DNA of 64,000 bases from NCBI GenBank assembly GCA_017442535.1, contig JAFRZL010000020.1:29976-93975 (forward strand), read 5' to 3'. The DNA comes from Bacillota bacterium (GTDB lineage: Bacteria > Bacillota > Clostridia > Lachnospirales > Bianqueaceae). A program made the translations under genes and the position numbers. The notes beneath the pieces were generated by a model. It made no database searches and was not told the origin of the DNA. It worked only from the letters and a program-made list of their open reading frames with translations. The stretch's first letter is position 1. Each line of letters opens with the position of its first letter. This document shows positions 41,338 to 50,701 of the stretch, one piece after another.

Positions 41338-44319
41338 ATGGGTAATCAATTGCTGCAGAAAGGAATTCAGCCGTTCTGGTTCTGGAACGGCGAAATGGAT
41401 CCGGAGGAGATCCGCCGGCAGATCCGGCAGATGCACCAGCAGGGAGTCAGGGGTTTCCTGATCCATCCCAGACAGGGCCTGGAATTGCCCTATCTGTCCC
41501 GCGCTTTCTTTGAGCGCGTCAGGGTTGCCGTGCAGGAGGCGAAGGATTGCGGGATGGAAGTCTGGCTATATGATGAGTATCCTTATCCGAGCGGTGTGAC
41601 GGCCGGCAAAGTGATGCTGGACCATCCGGAATTCTGCTGTAAAAACCTTGTGAAGAAAACAGCCAGGGCCACGGCGCATACAACATTGCAGATCGACGCT
41701 CCTTGGGGACGCGTCCTCTCGGCCAGAGCATACCCTGCGCACGGGGATCAGGTGGACTTTACCACTTCGATCGATCTGATGGATGCCGTGGGGCCCGCCT
41801 ATTGCGAGGAAATTTTCCAGCTGAGCGGCCTGACCGCTTACAATCATAAACGGTTCTTTACCGGCACCCAGGTGAACCGCCTGTACTGGGAGGTTCCCGA
41901 AGGGGAGTGGCAGGTGTATCTCTTTGTCGAGCAGGTCATGCGGCATTTCAAATACTTCGAGAATTATGTGGATCCGCTGAATCCCGCGGCCATCCGGTAT
42001 TTTATCGAGACCACGCATGAGGTCTATAAGCAATATGTGGGAGAGGAATTCGGCCGGACCATCAAGGGCTTCTTTACCGACGAAGTGACGGCTTTCCCGC
42101 CTTCGCAGCCGTGGTCGCCGCTGCTTCCAGATATGATCAGGGAGCGCTACGGCCGTGATCTGCTGGAGGTGCTGCCTGCGCTGACCGAGGATATGGGGCC
42201 CGAGACCGGGCGGATCCGTTTTGAGTACTGGGATACGGTGACGGACGCCTTTATCGACAGCTATGACCGTCAGGTGTATGACTGGTGCGAAGCCAATCAC
42301 CTGATGTATATCGGCGAGAAGCCGATCCTGCGCAGCAAAGAGCTGGAATGGGTGCATATTCCCGGCATCGATACGGGCCACGCCAAGGTCGGCGCCAAGA
42401 TCGATCCGATGCCCGGCAATTACCGCGCCAACGGCAAAATCATTTCCTCCGCGGCGCATTTTTACCACAAACCCGCGGCGCTCTGCGAGGCTTTTCACTC
42501 GATCGGCTGGGGCATGACGCTGCAGGATATGAAATGGATTTTTGACTGGCTGGCAGTGAGCGGAGTCGACTTCTTCGTCCAGCATGCCTATTATTATACG
42601 ACGGACGGCCTGCAGAAGCATGATGCGCCGCCTTCGTCTTTCTGCCAGATGCCCTGGTGGAAGGAGCAGAAATGCCTCAGCGATTATGCGGTGGGGCTTG
42701 GAAAGAAGATCGGTACACTGAAACGCGATGTGGATGTGCTTGTCGTGGATCCTGCGACTTCACGCTGGATCCTGCCGCGTGCGGACTGGAGAGAGTTTGA
42801 CAACAGGATTTCCGCGGTGATGAATTCGCTGATGCGGGCCGGCTGCGATTTCTACGTTGTGGATCCGCAGTTGCTTGCGCAGGCAGATATTCAGAATACC
42901 GATGAGGAAGCCTTGCTCGTCCTGAACGGTGAGGCGTACCGCTGTCTGGTGCTCCCCTGTATGAATAATATTGAGGATGAGGCCTACCGTCTGATCCGCC
43001 GCTTTGCGGAAGCGGGAGGCAAGATCATTGCGGCAGGATCGGTTCCGAGTGTAAATGTTCAGAAAGAAGACTCGGCTGATTGGTTCAGGGAAATGCACGC
43101 CAAGGCGATCACGGCTCCCGAATCAACGGGCAGCCGCGTAGCTGCCGCGCTGGGCCGTGCTTCTGCCAATCTGCCCGATGGCGTTTATCTGCTGAAAGGG
43201 ACGGATACCGAGGGACGCAAAGCCTTCTTTGCCGTTAACTGCAGCAGCAGGCCGCAATCCATCACCATGCCGCTTAAAGGCTTTGAAGCGGAGGATCTGA
43301 CGGATGGCACCTGCCGGCCGCTTTCCGGAGAAAGCCTTGAGCTGGAGCCCTTTGCTTCCGTGTATGGCAGTGAAGCGGCTCTCGCTTCGGTACCCGAACC
43401 GGAGGAGAAGCTGCACATTTCCTTTGACGATGTCTGGGGCATGCAGGCGGTTTCGTCTAACGCCCTGTATCTCGGCGAGTTCAGACTGACGCTGCCGGAC
43501 GGCCAGAGCGGAGTCGTCGGATGCTATCCCATCATCGATCAGATGGAGGAACTGGGGATGAAGCTGGTCACCAAAACGGTACCTTATTTCGGCTGTCCCA
43601 AGACACTGAGCTTCCCGCCGATCACTGCCGTCTACGAAACCGAGTTTGACTGGAAAGCCAATTCGCGCGCCTGGCTCGTTATGGAGCCCGGAACGCTGGA
43701 AGGCGGCTGGAAAATCGATTTGAACGGATCCGAGCTGCGGCCGGAAGTCTTTGACAATCAGGTATTCTATCAGTCCACAAATCTGGCGGAAGAAGTAACC
43801 GAGCTTCTCCGGCCGGGCCGCAACCATCTGAAGGTGCAGGTGGAGTGCACACTGAATTCCGACGGACTCAGAAATCCAATCTATATCATGGGTGATTTCG
43901 CCGTCAGAGCCGATCAGATCTGCACCGTGGAGCCTGCCCGTTCCGCGGGCATCCCCGGACATTACGACGAGAATGGATTGCCTTTCTACGCGGGCGAGGT
44001 CCGGTATTCACGCAGCTTTGAGTATGACGGAGAACCTGAGGGCCGTAAGGTCCTGGATCTGTCTGATCTGGGGACGCAGGATGTCTGCCGCGTGTTGCTG
44101 AACGGGACGGATCTGGGCGTCTGCGCCTGGACGCCGCGTACGCTGGAGATTCCGGATGGCGTGCTGCAGCAGGGCGAGAACAGGATCGAACTGGTGATTC
44201 AGACGACCCTGTCAGGACTGTTCGAAGGTGAATTCTTTGATATTCAATCGCATAGATATATTAAGCATCAGCACAGAGATCAGGAAGAAGAGAGAATGAA
44301 ATCGTTTGTGGCCTGGTAA
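41338..44319 (+). CDS. GH106-like glycoside hydrolase (probable alpha-L-rhamnosidase)
   Basis: The 993-residue protein matches large GH106-like enzymes that release L-rhamnose from rhamnogalacturonan and other plant glycans. The opening PFWFWNGEMDPEEIRRQIRQM, GVRGFLIHPRQGLELPYLS, LYDEYPYPSGVTAGK and GFFTDEVTAFPPSQPW are typical of the barrel domain. A central Rossmann-like region (about residues 460-600) precedes a C-terminal galactose-binding-type beta sandwich (about 740-980). No signal peptide is present, so it should act inside the cell on imported oligosaccharides. GACAGGAGG supports the start. The exact linkage cleaved cannot be read from the sequence. Confidence 0.8.
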   Translation: MGNQLLQKGIQPFWFWNGEMDPEEIRRQIRQMHQQGVRGFLIHPRQGLELPYLSRAFFERVRVAVQEAKDCGMEVWLYDEYPYPSGVTAGKVMLDHPEFCCKNLVKKTARATAHTTLQIDAPWGRVLSARAYPAHGDQVDFTTSIDLMDAVGPAYCEEIFQLSGLTAYNHKRFFTGTQVNRLYWEVPEGEWQVYLFVEQVMRHFKYFENYVDPLNPAAIRYFIETTHEVYKQYVGEEFGRTIKGFFTDEVTAFPPSQPWSPLLPDMIRERYGRDLLEVLPALTEDMGPETGRIRFEYWDTVTDAFIDSYDRQVYDWCEANHLMYIGEKPILRSKELEWVHIPGIDTGHAKVGAKIDPMPGNYRANGKIISSAAHFYHKPAALCEAFHSIGWGMTLQDMKWIFDWLAVSGVDFFVQHAYYYTTDGLQKHDAPPSSFCQMPWWKEQKCLSDYAVGLGKKIGTLKRDVDVLVVDPATSRWILPRADWREFDNRISAVMNSLMRAGCDFYVVDPQLLAQADIQNTDEEALLVLNGEAYRCLVLPCMNNIEDEAYRLIRRFAEAGGKIIAAGSVPSVNVQKEDSADWFREMHAKAITAPESTGSRVAAALGRASANLPDGVYLLKGTDTEGRKAFFAVNCSSRPQSITMPLKGFEAEDLTDGTCRPLSGESLELEPFASVYGSEAALASVPEPEEKLHISFDDVWGMQAVSSNALYLGEFRLTLPDGQSGVVGCYPIIDQMEELGMKLVTKTVPYFGCPKTLSFPPITAVYETEFDWKANSRAWLVMEPGTLEGGWKIDLNGSELRPEVFDNQVFYQSTNLAEEVTELLRPGRNHLKVQVECTLNSDGLRNPIYIMGDFAVRADQICTVEPARSAGIPGHYDENGLPFYAGEVRYSRSFEYDGEPEGRKVLDLSDLGTQDVCRVLLNGTDLGVCAWTPRTLEIPDGVLQQGENRIELVIQTTLSGLFEGEFFDIQSHRYIKHQHRDQEEERMKSFVAW

Positions 44320-44350
44320 GGCGCGGATGTCAATCGAGAGGAGAGTTAGA

Positions 44351-46009
44351 ATGGATCATTATCAGAAATATAAGCCTTTTCCGCCGGTAGGCAAAAAGGA
44401 CCGGCGCTGGCCGGATCAGGTGATTACCAAGGCACCCATTTGGTGCAGTGTGGATCTGAGAGACGGCAACCAGGCACTCGAAGTGCCCATGACTTTTGAG
44501 CAGAAGCTGGATTTCTTTCAGTTTCTGGTCAAAATGGGCTTTAAGGAGATCGAAGTCGGGTTCCCCGCGGCCTCCGAGACGGAGTACCGTTTTACACGGG
44601 CACTGATCGAGCGGCATCTTATTCCGGATGATGTGACGATCCAGGTCCTCACCCAGGCGAGAGAGCATATCATACGGCGCACGTTCGAGGCCCTCGATGG
44701 CGCGCCCCAGGCCATCGTGCACCTGTATAATTCCACCTCCGTGCTGCAGCGCGAGATCGTCTTCGGCATGAGCAAAGAAGAAATCAAGAACCTTGCCGTG
44801 GAGGGTGCGGAATTGGTCGCGCGGCTGGCGCAGGAGTACGGACCGGAGCGTTTCCGCTTTGAGTACTCGCCTGAGAGCTTTACCGGCACCGAGCTGGATT
44901 ACGCGACAGAGGTCTGCAACGCGGTGCTGGATGTCTGGAAGCCGACACCCGAGAAGCCTGTGATCATCAATCTGCCCAATACGGTGGAGATGGCGACGAC
45001 GAATATTTATGCGGATCAGATCGAGTATGTCTGCGATCACATTCATTATCGCGACGCTGTACAGATCAGTCTGCACGCGCACAACGACCGCGGCAGTGCT
45101 GTTTCGGACAGCGAGCTGGGCGTGATGGCCGGAGCAGACCGTGTGGAGGGGACCCTCCTCGGAAACGGCGAGCGCACCGGCAATGCCGACATCCTCGTCA
45201 TGGCCATGAACCTGTTTTCACAGGGGGTGGATCCTGAATTGGATTTCAGCCATATTCAGGACATCGTGGATATCTATGAGCGGAGTACCGGTATGTCCGT
45301 TCATCCCAGACATCCGTATGCGGGCAAACTCGTCTATACCGCGTTCTCCGGATCGCATCAGGATGCGATCAAGAAAGGTATGGCGCAGCACGCGCTGCAT
45401 CCCGAGATCTGGCAGGTTCCCTATCTGCCCATCGACCCCGCAGACGTGGGCCGCAATTACGCACCGATCATCCGTATCAACAGCCAGTCCGGCAAGGGCG
45501 GCGTTGCCTATGTGCTGGAGACCAATTACGGGCTGATCCTGCCGCGTAATCTGCAGAAGAATTTCGGCGCTATCGTTACGGATGTATCCGACAGCCTGAG
45601 CGCCGAGCTGATGCCCAAGGATCTGTATGAGCTTTTCCTGAAGACCTATGTGATCACCGAACCGCTCGCCCTGCAGTACTATGACGAGTCATCTTCTTCA
45701 CCGGATGATCTGGCCCTGCGCTGCCGCCTGCTGGTGAACGGGGTGGAGCGCATCATGGAAGGCCGCGGAAACGGTTCGATCAGCGCCCTCTGTCAGATCC
45801 TCCGCGAGAATTACGGGCTGGTGCTGGAAGTGCTCAGCTACTCCGAGCATTCGATCGGCCTGGGCACCCATACCAAGGCGATCACCTATATCGAAGCCAG
45901 AGATGGCGACGGCGTGATCCGCTACGGTGCGGGTATCAGCAGCAACGTGACCAAATCATCTCTGAGGGCCGTGATCTCCGTGGCCAATCAGATGATGCGT
46001 AAAGCATAA
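44351..46009 (+). CDS. leuA: 2-isopropylmalate synthase (LeuA type 2)
   Basis: LeuA condenses 2-oxoisovalerate with acetyl-CoA, the first step of leucine synthesis. The 552 residues include the HMGL-like barrel start APIWCSVDLRDGNQALEVPM, the metal-binding HAHNDRGSAVSDSELG, the GNGERTGNADILV region and a C-terminal LeuA dimer/allosteric domain that allows feedback by leucine. Length and motifs fit the type 2 (about 550-residue) group. The start follows GAGAGGAGAG. It is an odd neighbour: no leuB, leuC, leuD or ilv genes are visible, and it lies inside a carbohydrate operon. Confidence 0.95.
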   Translation: MDHYQKYKPFPPVGKKDRRWPDQVITKAPIWCSVDLRDGNQALEVPMTFEQKLDFFQFLVKMGFKEIEVGFPAASETEYRFTRALIERHLIPDDVTIQVLTQAREHIIRRTFEALDGAPQAIVHLYNSTSVLQREIVFGMSKEEIKNLAVEGAELVARLAQEYGPERFRFEYSPESFTGTELDYATEVCNAVLDVWKPTPEKPVIINLPNTVEMATTNIYADQIEYVCDHIHYRDAVQISLHAHNDRGSAVSDSELGVMAGADRVEGTLLGNGERTGNADILVMAMNLFSQGVDPELDFSHIQDIVDIYERSTGMSVHPRHPYAGKLVYTAFSGSHQDAIKKGMAQHALHPEIWQVPYLPIDPADVGRNYAPIIRINSQSGKGGVAYVLETNYGLILPRNLQKNFGAIVTDVSDSLSAELMPKDLYELFLKTYVITEPLALQYYDESSSSPDDLALRCRLLVNGVERIMEGRGNGSISALCQILRENYGLVLEVLSYSEHSIGLGTHTKAITYIEARDGDGVIRYGAGISSNVTKSSLRAVISVANQMMRKA

Positions 46010-46012
46010 TAG

Positions 46013-46030
46013 TCTCCGCGGCGGCGGAGA
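46013..46030 (+). other. Intercistronic hairpin after leuA
   Basis: TCTCCGC (46013-46019) pairs perfectly with GCGGAGA (46024-46030) over a 4-nt loop. No T-run follows, so it is more likely an mRNA-protecting or processing structure than a terminator. Confidence 0.5.
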
Positions 46031-46110
46031 GGATCTTTAATCAATCCCGTTTATTATGAGGGGGCACACCTTCATCAATAAAAAATAGTTACAGAAAGGA
46101 TGAATGAACA

Positions 46111-47226
46111 ATGGCAAGAATGATTGGGTACTGCGTGGCAGGCCTCGGCGTCGGCAAATCCCATGTCCGCGGCGTGCTTGGCTCTGACCACGGCAAACTG
46201 GTAGCACTCTGCGATCTGCTGCCCGATAAGATGGATATGGTGGAGAAAACCGTCATCCAGAAGGATATCGCGGAGCATCCGGAGCACAAGGCTCATCTCG
46301 CGGATCAGCTTCTGAAGTATACGGATTTCGACGAGATGCTTAAGAATCCCGAGATCGAGTGCGTCAGTATCGCCCTTCCGAGCGGCCTGCATGCGGAATA
46401 CGCAGTCAAGGCGATGGAAGCCGGCAAGAACGTCCTGGTCGAGAAGCCCATGGACATCACCGTTGAAGCAGCCCAGCGCATCATCGATGCATGGAAGCGT
46501 ACGGGTGTTAAGGTCGGCGTCATGCACCAGAACCGCAACAATCTGGATATGGTCCCGATGAAGAAGGCGATCGACGAAGGACATATCGGCAAGGTTTTCC
46601 TGGGTACATTTGAGGTCAAATGGTTCCGTCCGCAGTCCTATTTCGAAAAAGACGGCGGCTGGAGAGGCACCTGGGCGATGGACGGCGGCGGCTCTCTGAT
46701 GAACCAGGGCGTCCACACGGTTGACCTGATGCAGTGGATGATGGGAGATGTCGAGAGCGTGACTTCGATTATGGATGTCTGCGGACACGATATCGAGACC
46801 GAAGATATGACCGCTTCTCTGATCAAATTCAAGAGCGGCGCCGTGGCGACATTTGTCAGCACGACCTGTGCCTATAAGGCCGGATGCGGAACCGGTATCA
46901 AGGTTTACGGTACGCAGGGCACGATCGAATGCGATCAGGGCGAGATCCTGACCTGGAAGATCCACAGCAACGTAAGTGATGCGGATATCGCGAATGCGAT
47001 CGAGAGTGCCGAAGAGAACGCGATGAAGGCCAAGTATTCTGTTGGCGGCAGCGCGGCTTCCGATCCGGCACTGGCGACCGGTCACGGCAGCGTGGTCAAC
47101 AATCTGATCAATGCCGTATACAATGACACCGACCCGATGATCTGCCCGCCCGAGGGTATGAAAGCGGTCAAGATCGTCAATGCGATTTATGAGTCTGCCC
47201 GTACCGGCAAGACGGTTTATCTGTAA
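46111..47226 (+). CDS. Gfo/Idh/MocA family oxidoreductase
   Basis: These NAD(P)-dependent dehydrogenases act on sugars, inositols or their acids. The 371 residues begin with a Rossmann fold (IGYCVAGLGVGKSHVRGV) and contain the family signature VLVEKPMDITVEAAQRII, followed by the C-terminal alpha/beta domain with GGSLMNQGVHTVDLMQWMMG, where the GVH histidine is a usual catalytic residue. It is coupled to a TIM-barrel isomerase gene 3 nt downstream; such pairs commonly interconvert unusual sugars. AAAGGATG lies before the ATG. Substrate unknown, but the operon suggests a rhamnogalacturonan-derived sugar. Confidence 0.93.
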   Translation: MARMIGYCVAGLGVGKSHVRGVLGSDHGKLVALCDLLPDKMDMVEKTVIQKDIAEHPEHKAHLADQLLKYTDFDEMLKNPEIECVSIALPSGLHAEYAVKAMEAGKNVLVEKPMDITVEAAQRIIDAWKRTGVKVGVMHQNRNNLDMVPMKKAIDEGHIGKVFLGTFEVKWFRPQSYFEKDGGWRGTWAMDGGGSLMNQGVHTVDLMQWMMGDVESVTSIMDVCGHDIETEDMTASLIKFKSGAVATFVSTTCAYKAGCGTGIKVYGTQGTIECDQGEILTWKIHSNVSDADIANAIESAEENAMKAKYSVGGSAASDPALATGHGSVVNNLINAVYNDTDPMICPPEGMKAVKIVNAIYESARTGKTVYL

Positions 47227-47229
47227 GCG

Positions 47230-48054
47230 ATGAGGATCGGTTATAACCTGCCCGGCGGATCTTTCATGCCACAGGGCGAAGGGGCGGTCACGGCGACGGT
47301 ATATGAGCAGCTTCTGCAGGGCGACCGTCTTGTGATGGAGGCCGGCTATGATTATTCCGAGGCAACAGTGGGGATGATCATGCAGCTTTCCGAAGAAGAA
47401 CTGCAGGATCTTGCGGCCAGACGCCGCGCGGGCACCTTCCATCTGGAGGCCTGCAACAGCTTTATCCCGCCGCGGCTGAAGATCGCGGCCGGACAGATGC
47501 GGGAGGAGCTCCGGGCCTATGTGGAAGAAGCCATGCGCCGACTCAGTCTTCTCGGAGTTGATATCGTCGTCTTCGGGAGCGGCGGCGCACGCCGGATCCC
47601 CGAAGAAATCAGCTTTGAAGAGGGGATGGAGGAAATCTGCCATTTCCTCGGCATGTGCAATGAGATCGGCCTGAAGTACGGCGTCACCGTCGTGATCGAG
47701 CCTCTGAACCACACCGAGACAAATTGCATTCTCTCGGTCGCGGAAGGAGCGGAGATTGCGCGCAAACTCGATCTGCCGCGTGTGAAGCTGCTGGCGGACG
47801 CCTTCCATATGTTTATGGAGAATGAGAAGTTTGATGTGCTGGAGCGCGAAGGAGATCTGTTGTACCATACGCATATCGCGGAGGTGCCGGAGCGCATCCG
47901 TCCGGGAACCCATGGCGGAGAATATCTGCGTGAATTCGCGGCGCATCTGAAAAAGGCCCGGTATGAGGGCCGTGTGACCGCCGAGTGCGGATTCACGGAC
48001 TTTGCCGCGGATCTGGAATTAGCCTGTCCCTTTATGAATTCGACATTCCGATAA
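47230..48054 (+). CDS. Sugar phosphate isomerase/epimerase family protein (xylose isomerase-like TIM barrel)
   Basis: The 274-residue protein has the complete metal-binding set of AP-endonuclease-2-like isomerases: Glu in VVIEPLNHTETN, Asp in LLADAFHM, His in YHTHIAEV and Glu in VTAECGF. These enzymes interconvert keto- and aldo-sugars or epimerise them. The ATG lies 3 nt after the oxidoreductase stop, so translation is coupled. The partner gene argues for a two-enzyme redox-epimerisation step. The start has no clear ribosome binding site of its own. Confidence 0.9.
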   Translation: MRIGYNLPGGSFMPQGEGAVTATVYEQLLQGDRLVMEAGYDYSEATVGMIMQLSEEELQDLAARRRAGTFHLEACNSFIPPRLKIAAGQMREELRAYVEEAMRRLSLLGVDIVVFGSGGARRIPEEISFEEGMEEICHFLGMCNEIGLKYGVTVVIEPLNHTETNCILSVAEGAEIARKLDLPRVKLLADAFHMFMENEKFDVLEREGDLLYHTHIAEVPERIRPGTHGGEYLREFAAHLKKARYEGRVTAECGFTDFAADLELACPFMNSTFR

Positions 48055-48070
48055 GAGAGGAGCCAAGAAT

Positions 48071-49120
48071 ATGACTTTATCATTTACTGCCAGAAGAGAT
48101 ATGTGTCAGGAACCTGTTTTCCTGGCGGCGGAAGAACTGCCCGAAGTGGTCGGCAGCGCCAAAAAGCCCTGCGGCTGTGTATTCCCGGCGCAGAAGGTTT
48201 GCGGAGGCGTCCTGGTGATCGCTGATGCCAAGAAGGGGGAAGAAGTACAGCTGGAGCTCTGTGAAGAGAAGGTCGGCCCCGGCGTGGAGATCGTGGAGCG
48301 TCCCGAAGCCTCCGCGTTGGACATTAAGATCGGCGGACAGCTCTTTACCAGCTATGTCTACGCGGGCGAGCTGAAGCCCTATCTGGGACCTGTTTACGCG
48401 GGGAACGGCGATTGGTACACCCGTCTGGATCCCACCATTAAGGAGCATCCGCATCATCGTTCCGTCTGGGTCGCTGTCGGCGACGTAAATGGATTCGATT
48501 TCTGGAATGAACGCGGCAATTACGGTGCAGAGCATCACCAGGGATTCGAGAAGATCGAGAGCGGAAACGCGGCAGCCTGCATCACTGCCAAGAATGTCTG
48601 GACCGATCTGGAGAACGTTCCGCAGGTCGATGAGAAGCGCACGTTCACTTTCTACGCTCAGGACGCGAAGGCCCGCTACATCGACGTAGAGATCACCTTT
48701 ACCGCGACCTACGGCGACACCGTTTTCGGACCGACCAAGGAAGCCGGCCCGCTTGGCATCCGTCTGAATGAGCAAATGCGCGCGGACCGCGGCGGCTGCT
48801 TCGACAACTCCTACGGCGGCGTCAATGAGAGCGAGTGCTGGGGCCGCGCAGCGAACTGGTGTGATTATCACGGCCAGATCGACGGCAAGACCTACGGCAT
48901 TGCCTGCTTCGACAACGAGGATAACGAACGCTATCCCACGACCTGGCATATCCGCAATTACGGACTTTTTGCTCCGAACAACTTTTATTTCAAGGGCGGC
49001 TTTGTCCTGAAGAAGGGCGAATCCCTGACCTATAAGTACCGCATGTGCTTCTATGAGGACAAGATCAATACGGCGGACCGTTTCATCCTCTATACGCACG
49101 AGAAACCCAATCATCAGTAA
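48071..49120 (+). CDS. PmoA family protein (DUF6807)
   Basis: The 349-residue protein matches the PmoA/DUF6807 group, a beta-rich family often encoded with Gfo/Idh oxidoreductases and isomerases in plant polysaccharide loci. Features are SYVYAGELKPYLGPVYAG, HPHHRSVWVAVGDVNGFDFW, GPLGIRLNEQMRADRGG and the C-terminal RYPTTWHIRNYGLFAPNNFY. The name PmoA is historical; the family does not imply methane oxidation. No signal peptide is present. GAGAGGAGCC precedes the ATG. Function is probably in sugar metabolism but is not established. Confidence 0.87.
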   Translation: MTLSFTARRDMCQEPVFLAAEELPEVVGSAKKPCGCVFPAQKVCGGVLVIADAKKGEEVQLELCEEKVGPGVEIVERPEASALDIKIGGQLFTSYVYAGELKPYLGPVYAGNGDWYTRLDPTIKEHPHHRSVWVAVGDVNGFDFWNERGNYGAEHHQGFEKIESGNAAACITAKNVWTDLENVPQVDEKRTFTFYAQDAKARYIDVEITFTATYGDTVFGPTKEAGPLGIRLNEQMRADRGGCFDNSYGGVNESECWGRAANWCDYHGQIDGKTYGIACFDNEDNERYPTTWHIRNYGLFAPNNFYFKGGFVLKKGESLTYKYRMCFYEDKINTADRFILYTHEKPNHQ

Positions 49121-49135
49121 GCTATATAAGACTTA

Positions 49136-49169
49136 AAGAGCCCGGACGGTGAAGTCCGGGCTCTTGCTT
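49136..49169. terminator. Bidirectional terminator between the PmoA and S11-family genes
   Basis: A perfect 12-bp stem (49136-49147 with 49154-49165) with a 6-nt loop is followed by GCTTTT on the plus strand, and A-rich sequence on the other side gives T residues on the minus strand. It can serve both convergent genes. Confidence 0.85.
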
Positions 49170-50492
49170 TTAGATTCCTCTGTCTGATTGAAACTTTTCT
49201 TTTACCCAAGGCCAGAGTAGGATGATGAGCAGGATGACCAGTACCGGGATCAGGATCCAGTGCAGGATGGTCAGGATGCGCAGGATCCCTTCCGTAGAGG
49301 TGACCTTGTTCACAATGCTTTCTTTGGGAACCGTGAAATCATTCTGCACGGTGCAGGGAAGCTCAACCTGAATGCGTGGATCCGCCTTCATGGTATAAAC
49401 GACCTGACCGACACGGTCGCCCTTCCTGACCGGCGCTTCCAGACGGTCGGGCAGCGTCAGTTCGTGAGTAAAGAAGGATTCGAGTCCCTCGGGATCAGAA
49501 GGCTTGCGGGATAGACTCTCCGCGTAAAAGGTCAGGCTGCCTTCGATGCGGACAGCCGCGTAGCCGAGCTTTTTGTCTCCGGTGTAGACGGGAAGGCGGG
49601 AGAGAGAGGTCTCGTCAAAGGTGATGGTAACGGGCTGGAAATAGGCGTAGCCGTAGGAGAGGATCTGGTAGGCAGCTTCATAAGCGGCTTTCATGTCGGG
49701 CAGGCCGTAGGCGACGCAGACAAGATCCATCTGCTCGGCGTGGGCAAATACGGCGACACAGCCGTTATTATATCTGCCTCCGACGGCATATTCCAGATAA
49801 TAGTCGGAGACGGTCTGTAGCAGCGGAACCTCATTCGCATAATAGCGGGTCTCCTCGACCAGATTGGTGGGAGGGATCGAGATCACGTCTTTACCGATCA
49901 GTTCCATCAGCTTATCCTCACGGCTCACCGCTGACAGAATCAAAGCCATATCCTGTACGGTCGAATACTGTTCGGCTGTATCCAGATCATAGATCGTCAC
50001 AAAGTGAGAAGCCTCCGCACCGCATGCCGCGGCAGTTTCATTCATCCATTCCACAAAAACATCCGTGGATCCGGCAAGCGCAGCCGCCAGGGCATAGGCG
50101 GCGTCGTTAGCATCATTAAAGAGTAGTGCCACGATGCAGTCCCTGACCGTAACGACTTCGCCGGGCCGCAGATAGATGACATAGCATTCCTCGGGGATCA
50201 CGTCGGCCACGTCCGCGGGGACGGTAATCGTGGCCTCAAGTTCACTGTGCCGGAAAGCCGTGAGCACGGTCAGATAATTGACAAGCCCTCTCGGTGCAAA
50301 CGTTGTCCGGTCATCGGAAGCCCGCAGGATCTGACGGGTAGACGATTCCATCAAAATCGCCCCCTTGCTGCGGCCAAGGGGCATATCGGGGGTAGCGGCA
50401 TATACAGCCGGTGAGGGCAGAATAAAAGCAATTAAAAGGATCAAAGCTGCCGCGAAAGACCGGATCCTGCGGAGCATTCTTTTGAAAGGCAT
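49170..50492 (-). CDS. S11 (DacA/PBP5-type) carboxypeptidase homologue lacking the catalytic motifs
   Basis: The protein has a signal peptide, an S11-type domain, a PBP5 C-terminal-like domain (about residues 295-400) and a membrane helix near the C-terminus (about 410-430). An ungapped alignment of its AILMESSTRQIL region to D-Ala-D-Ala carboxypeptidases puts Gly69 and Asn72 where the nucleophile Ser and Lys of SxxK should be. SxN reads DAN (127-129) and KTG reads RYN (240-242). The fold seems kept while activity is lost, so it may be a regulatory or peptidoglycan-binding pseudoenzyme. The start was chosen at the signal peptide, behind GGAGG. Length is 440 residues; no frameshift or stop is seen. 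Confidence 0.85.
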   Translation of the reverse strand: MPFKRMLRRIRSFAAALILLIAFILPSPAVYAATPDMPLGRSKGAILMESSTRQILRASDDRTTFAPRGLVNYLTVLTAFRHSELEATITVPADVADVIPEECYVIYLRPGEVVTVRDCIVALLFNDANDAAYALAAALAGSTDVFVEWMNETAAACGAEASHFVTIYDLDTAEQYSTVQDMALILSAVSREDKLMELIGKDVISIPPTNLVEETRYYANEVPLLQTVSDYYLEYAVGGRYNNGCVAVFAHAEQMDLVCVAYGLPDMKAAYEAAYQILSYGYAYFQPVTITFDETSLSRLPVYTGDKKLGYAAVRIEGSLTFYAESLSRKPSDPEGLESFFTHELTLPDRLEAPVRKGDRVGQVVYTMKADPRIQVELPCTVQNDFTVPKESIVNKVTSTEGILRILTILHWILIPVLVILLIILLWPWVKEKFQSDRGI

Positions 50493-50531
50493 AAGGAAGC
50501 CTCCCTGCATAAACGAATTCGGATGAGTGAG

Positions 50532-50584
50532 GCAGAAGGATTCTGCTTCTAATCCAGTATACCACAACAGGCCGGCGTTAACAA
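50532..50584 (-). promoter_or_regulatory. Promoter of the S11-like gene with a nearby inverted repeat
   Basis: On the minus strand TTGTTA (50584-50579) and TATACT (50561-50556) are 17 nt apart. Just downstream, GCAGAA-GGA-TTCTGC (50532-50546 on the plus strand) is a perfect 6-bp inverted repeat close to the expected transcript start, so it may be an operator or a 5' hairpin. Confidence 0.65.
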
Positions 50585-50614
50585 GAGAAGATTAAGAATT
50601 GTGCGGCATTGTTC

Positions 50615-50643
50615 TTGAAATGTCTTGTGTATTATGGTATACT
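50615..50643 (+). promoter_or_regulatory. Promoter of the AraC-type regulator gene
   Basis: TTGAAA (50615-50620) and TATACT (50638-50643) are 17 nt apart, 58 nt before the start codon. It diverges from the promoter of the S11-like gene. Confidence 0.78.
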
Positions 50644-50701
50644 ATATTTGCTTCAGGAAATGTGACGTTTATTTTCTGCTTCGCAATAATAGGTACTCCG
50701 T

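Noticed and set aside
46075..47946. Long minus-strand open frame opposite the Gfo/Idh and isomerase genes
   Set aside because: Both plus-strand genes have full catalytic motifs; the antisense frame is a compositional effect.
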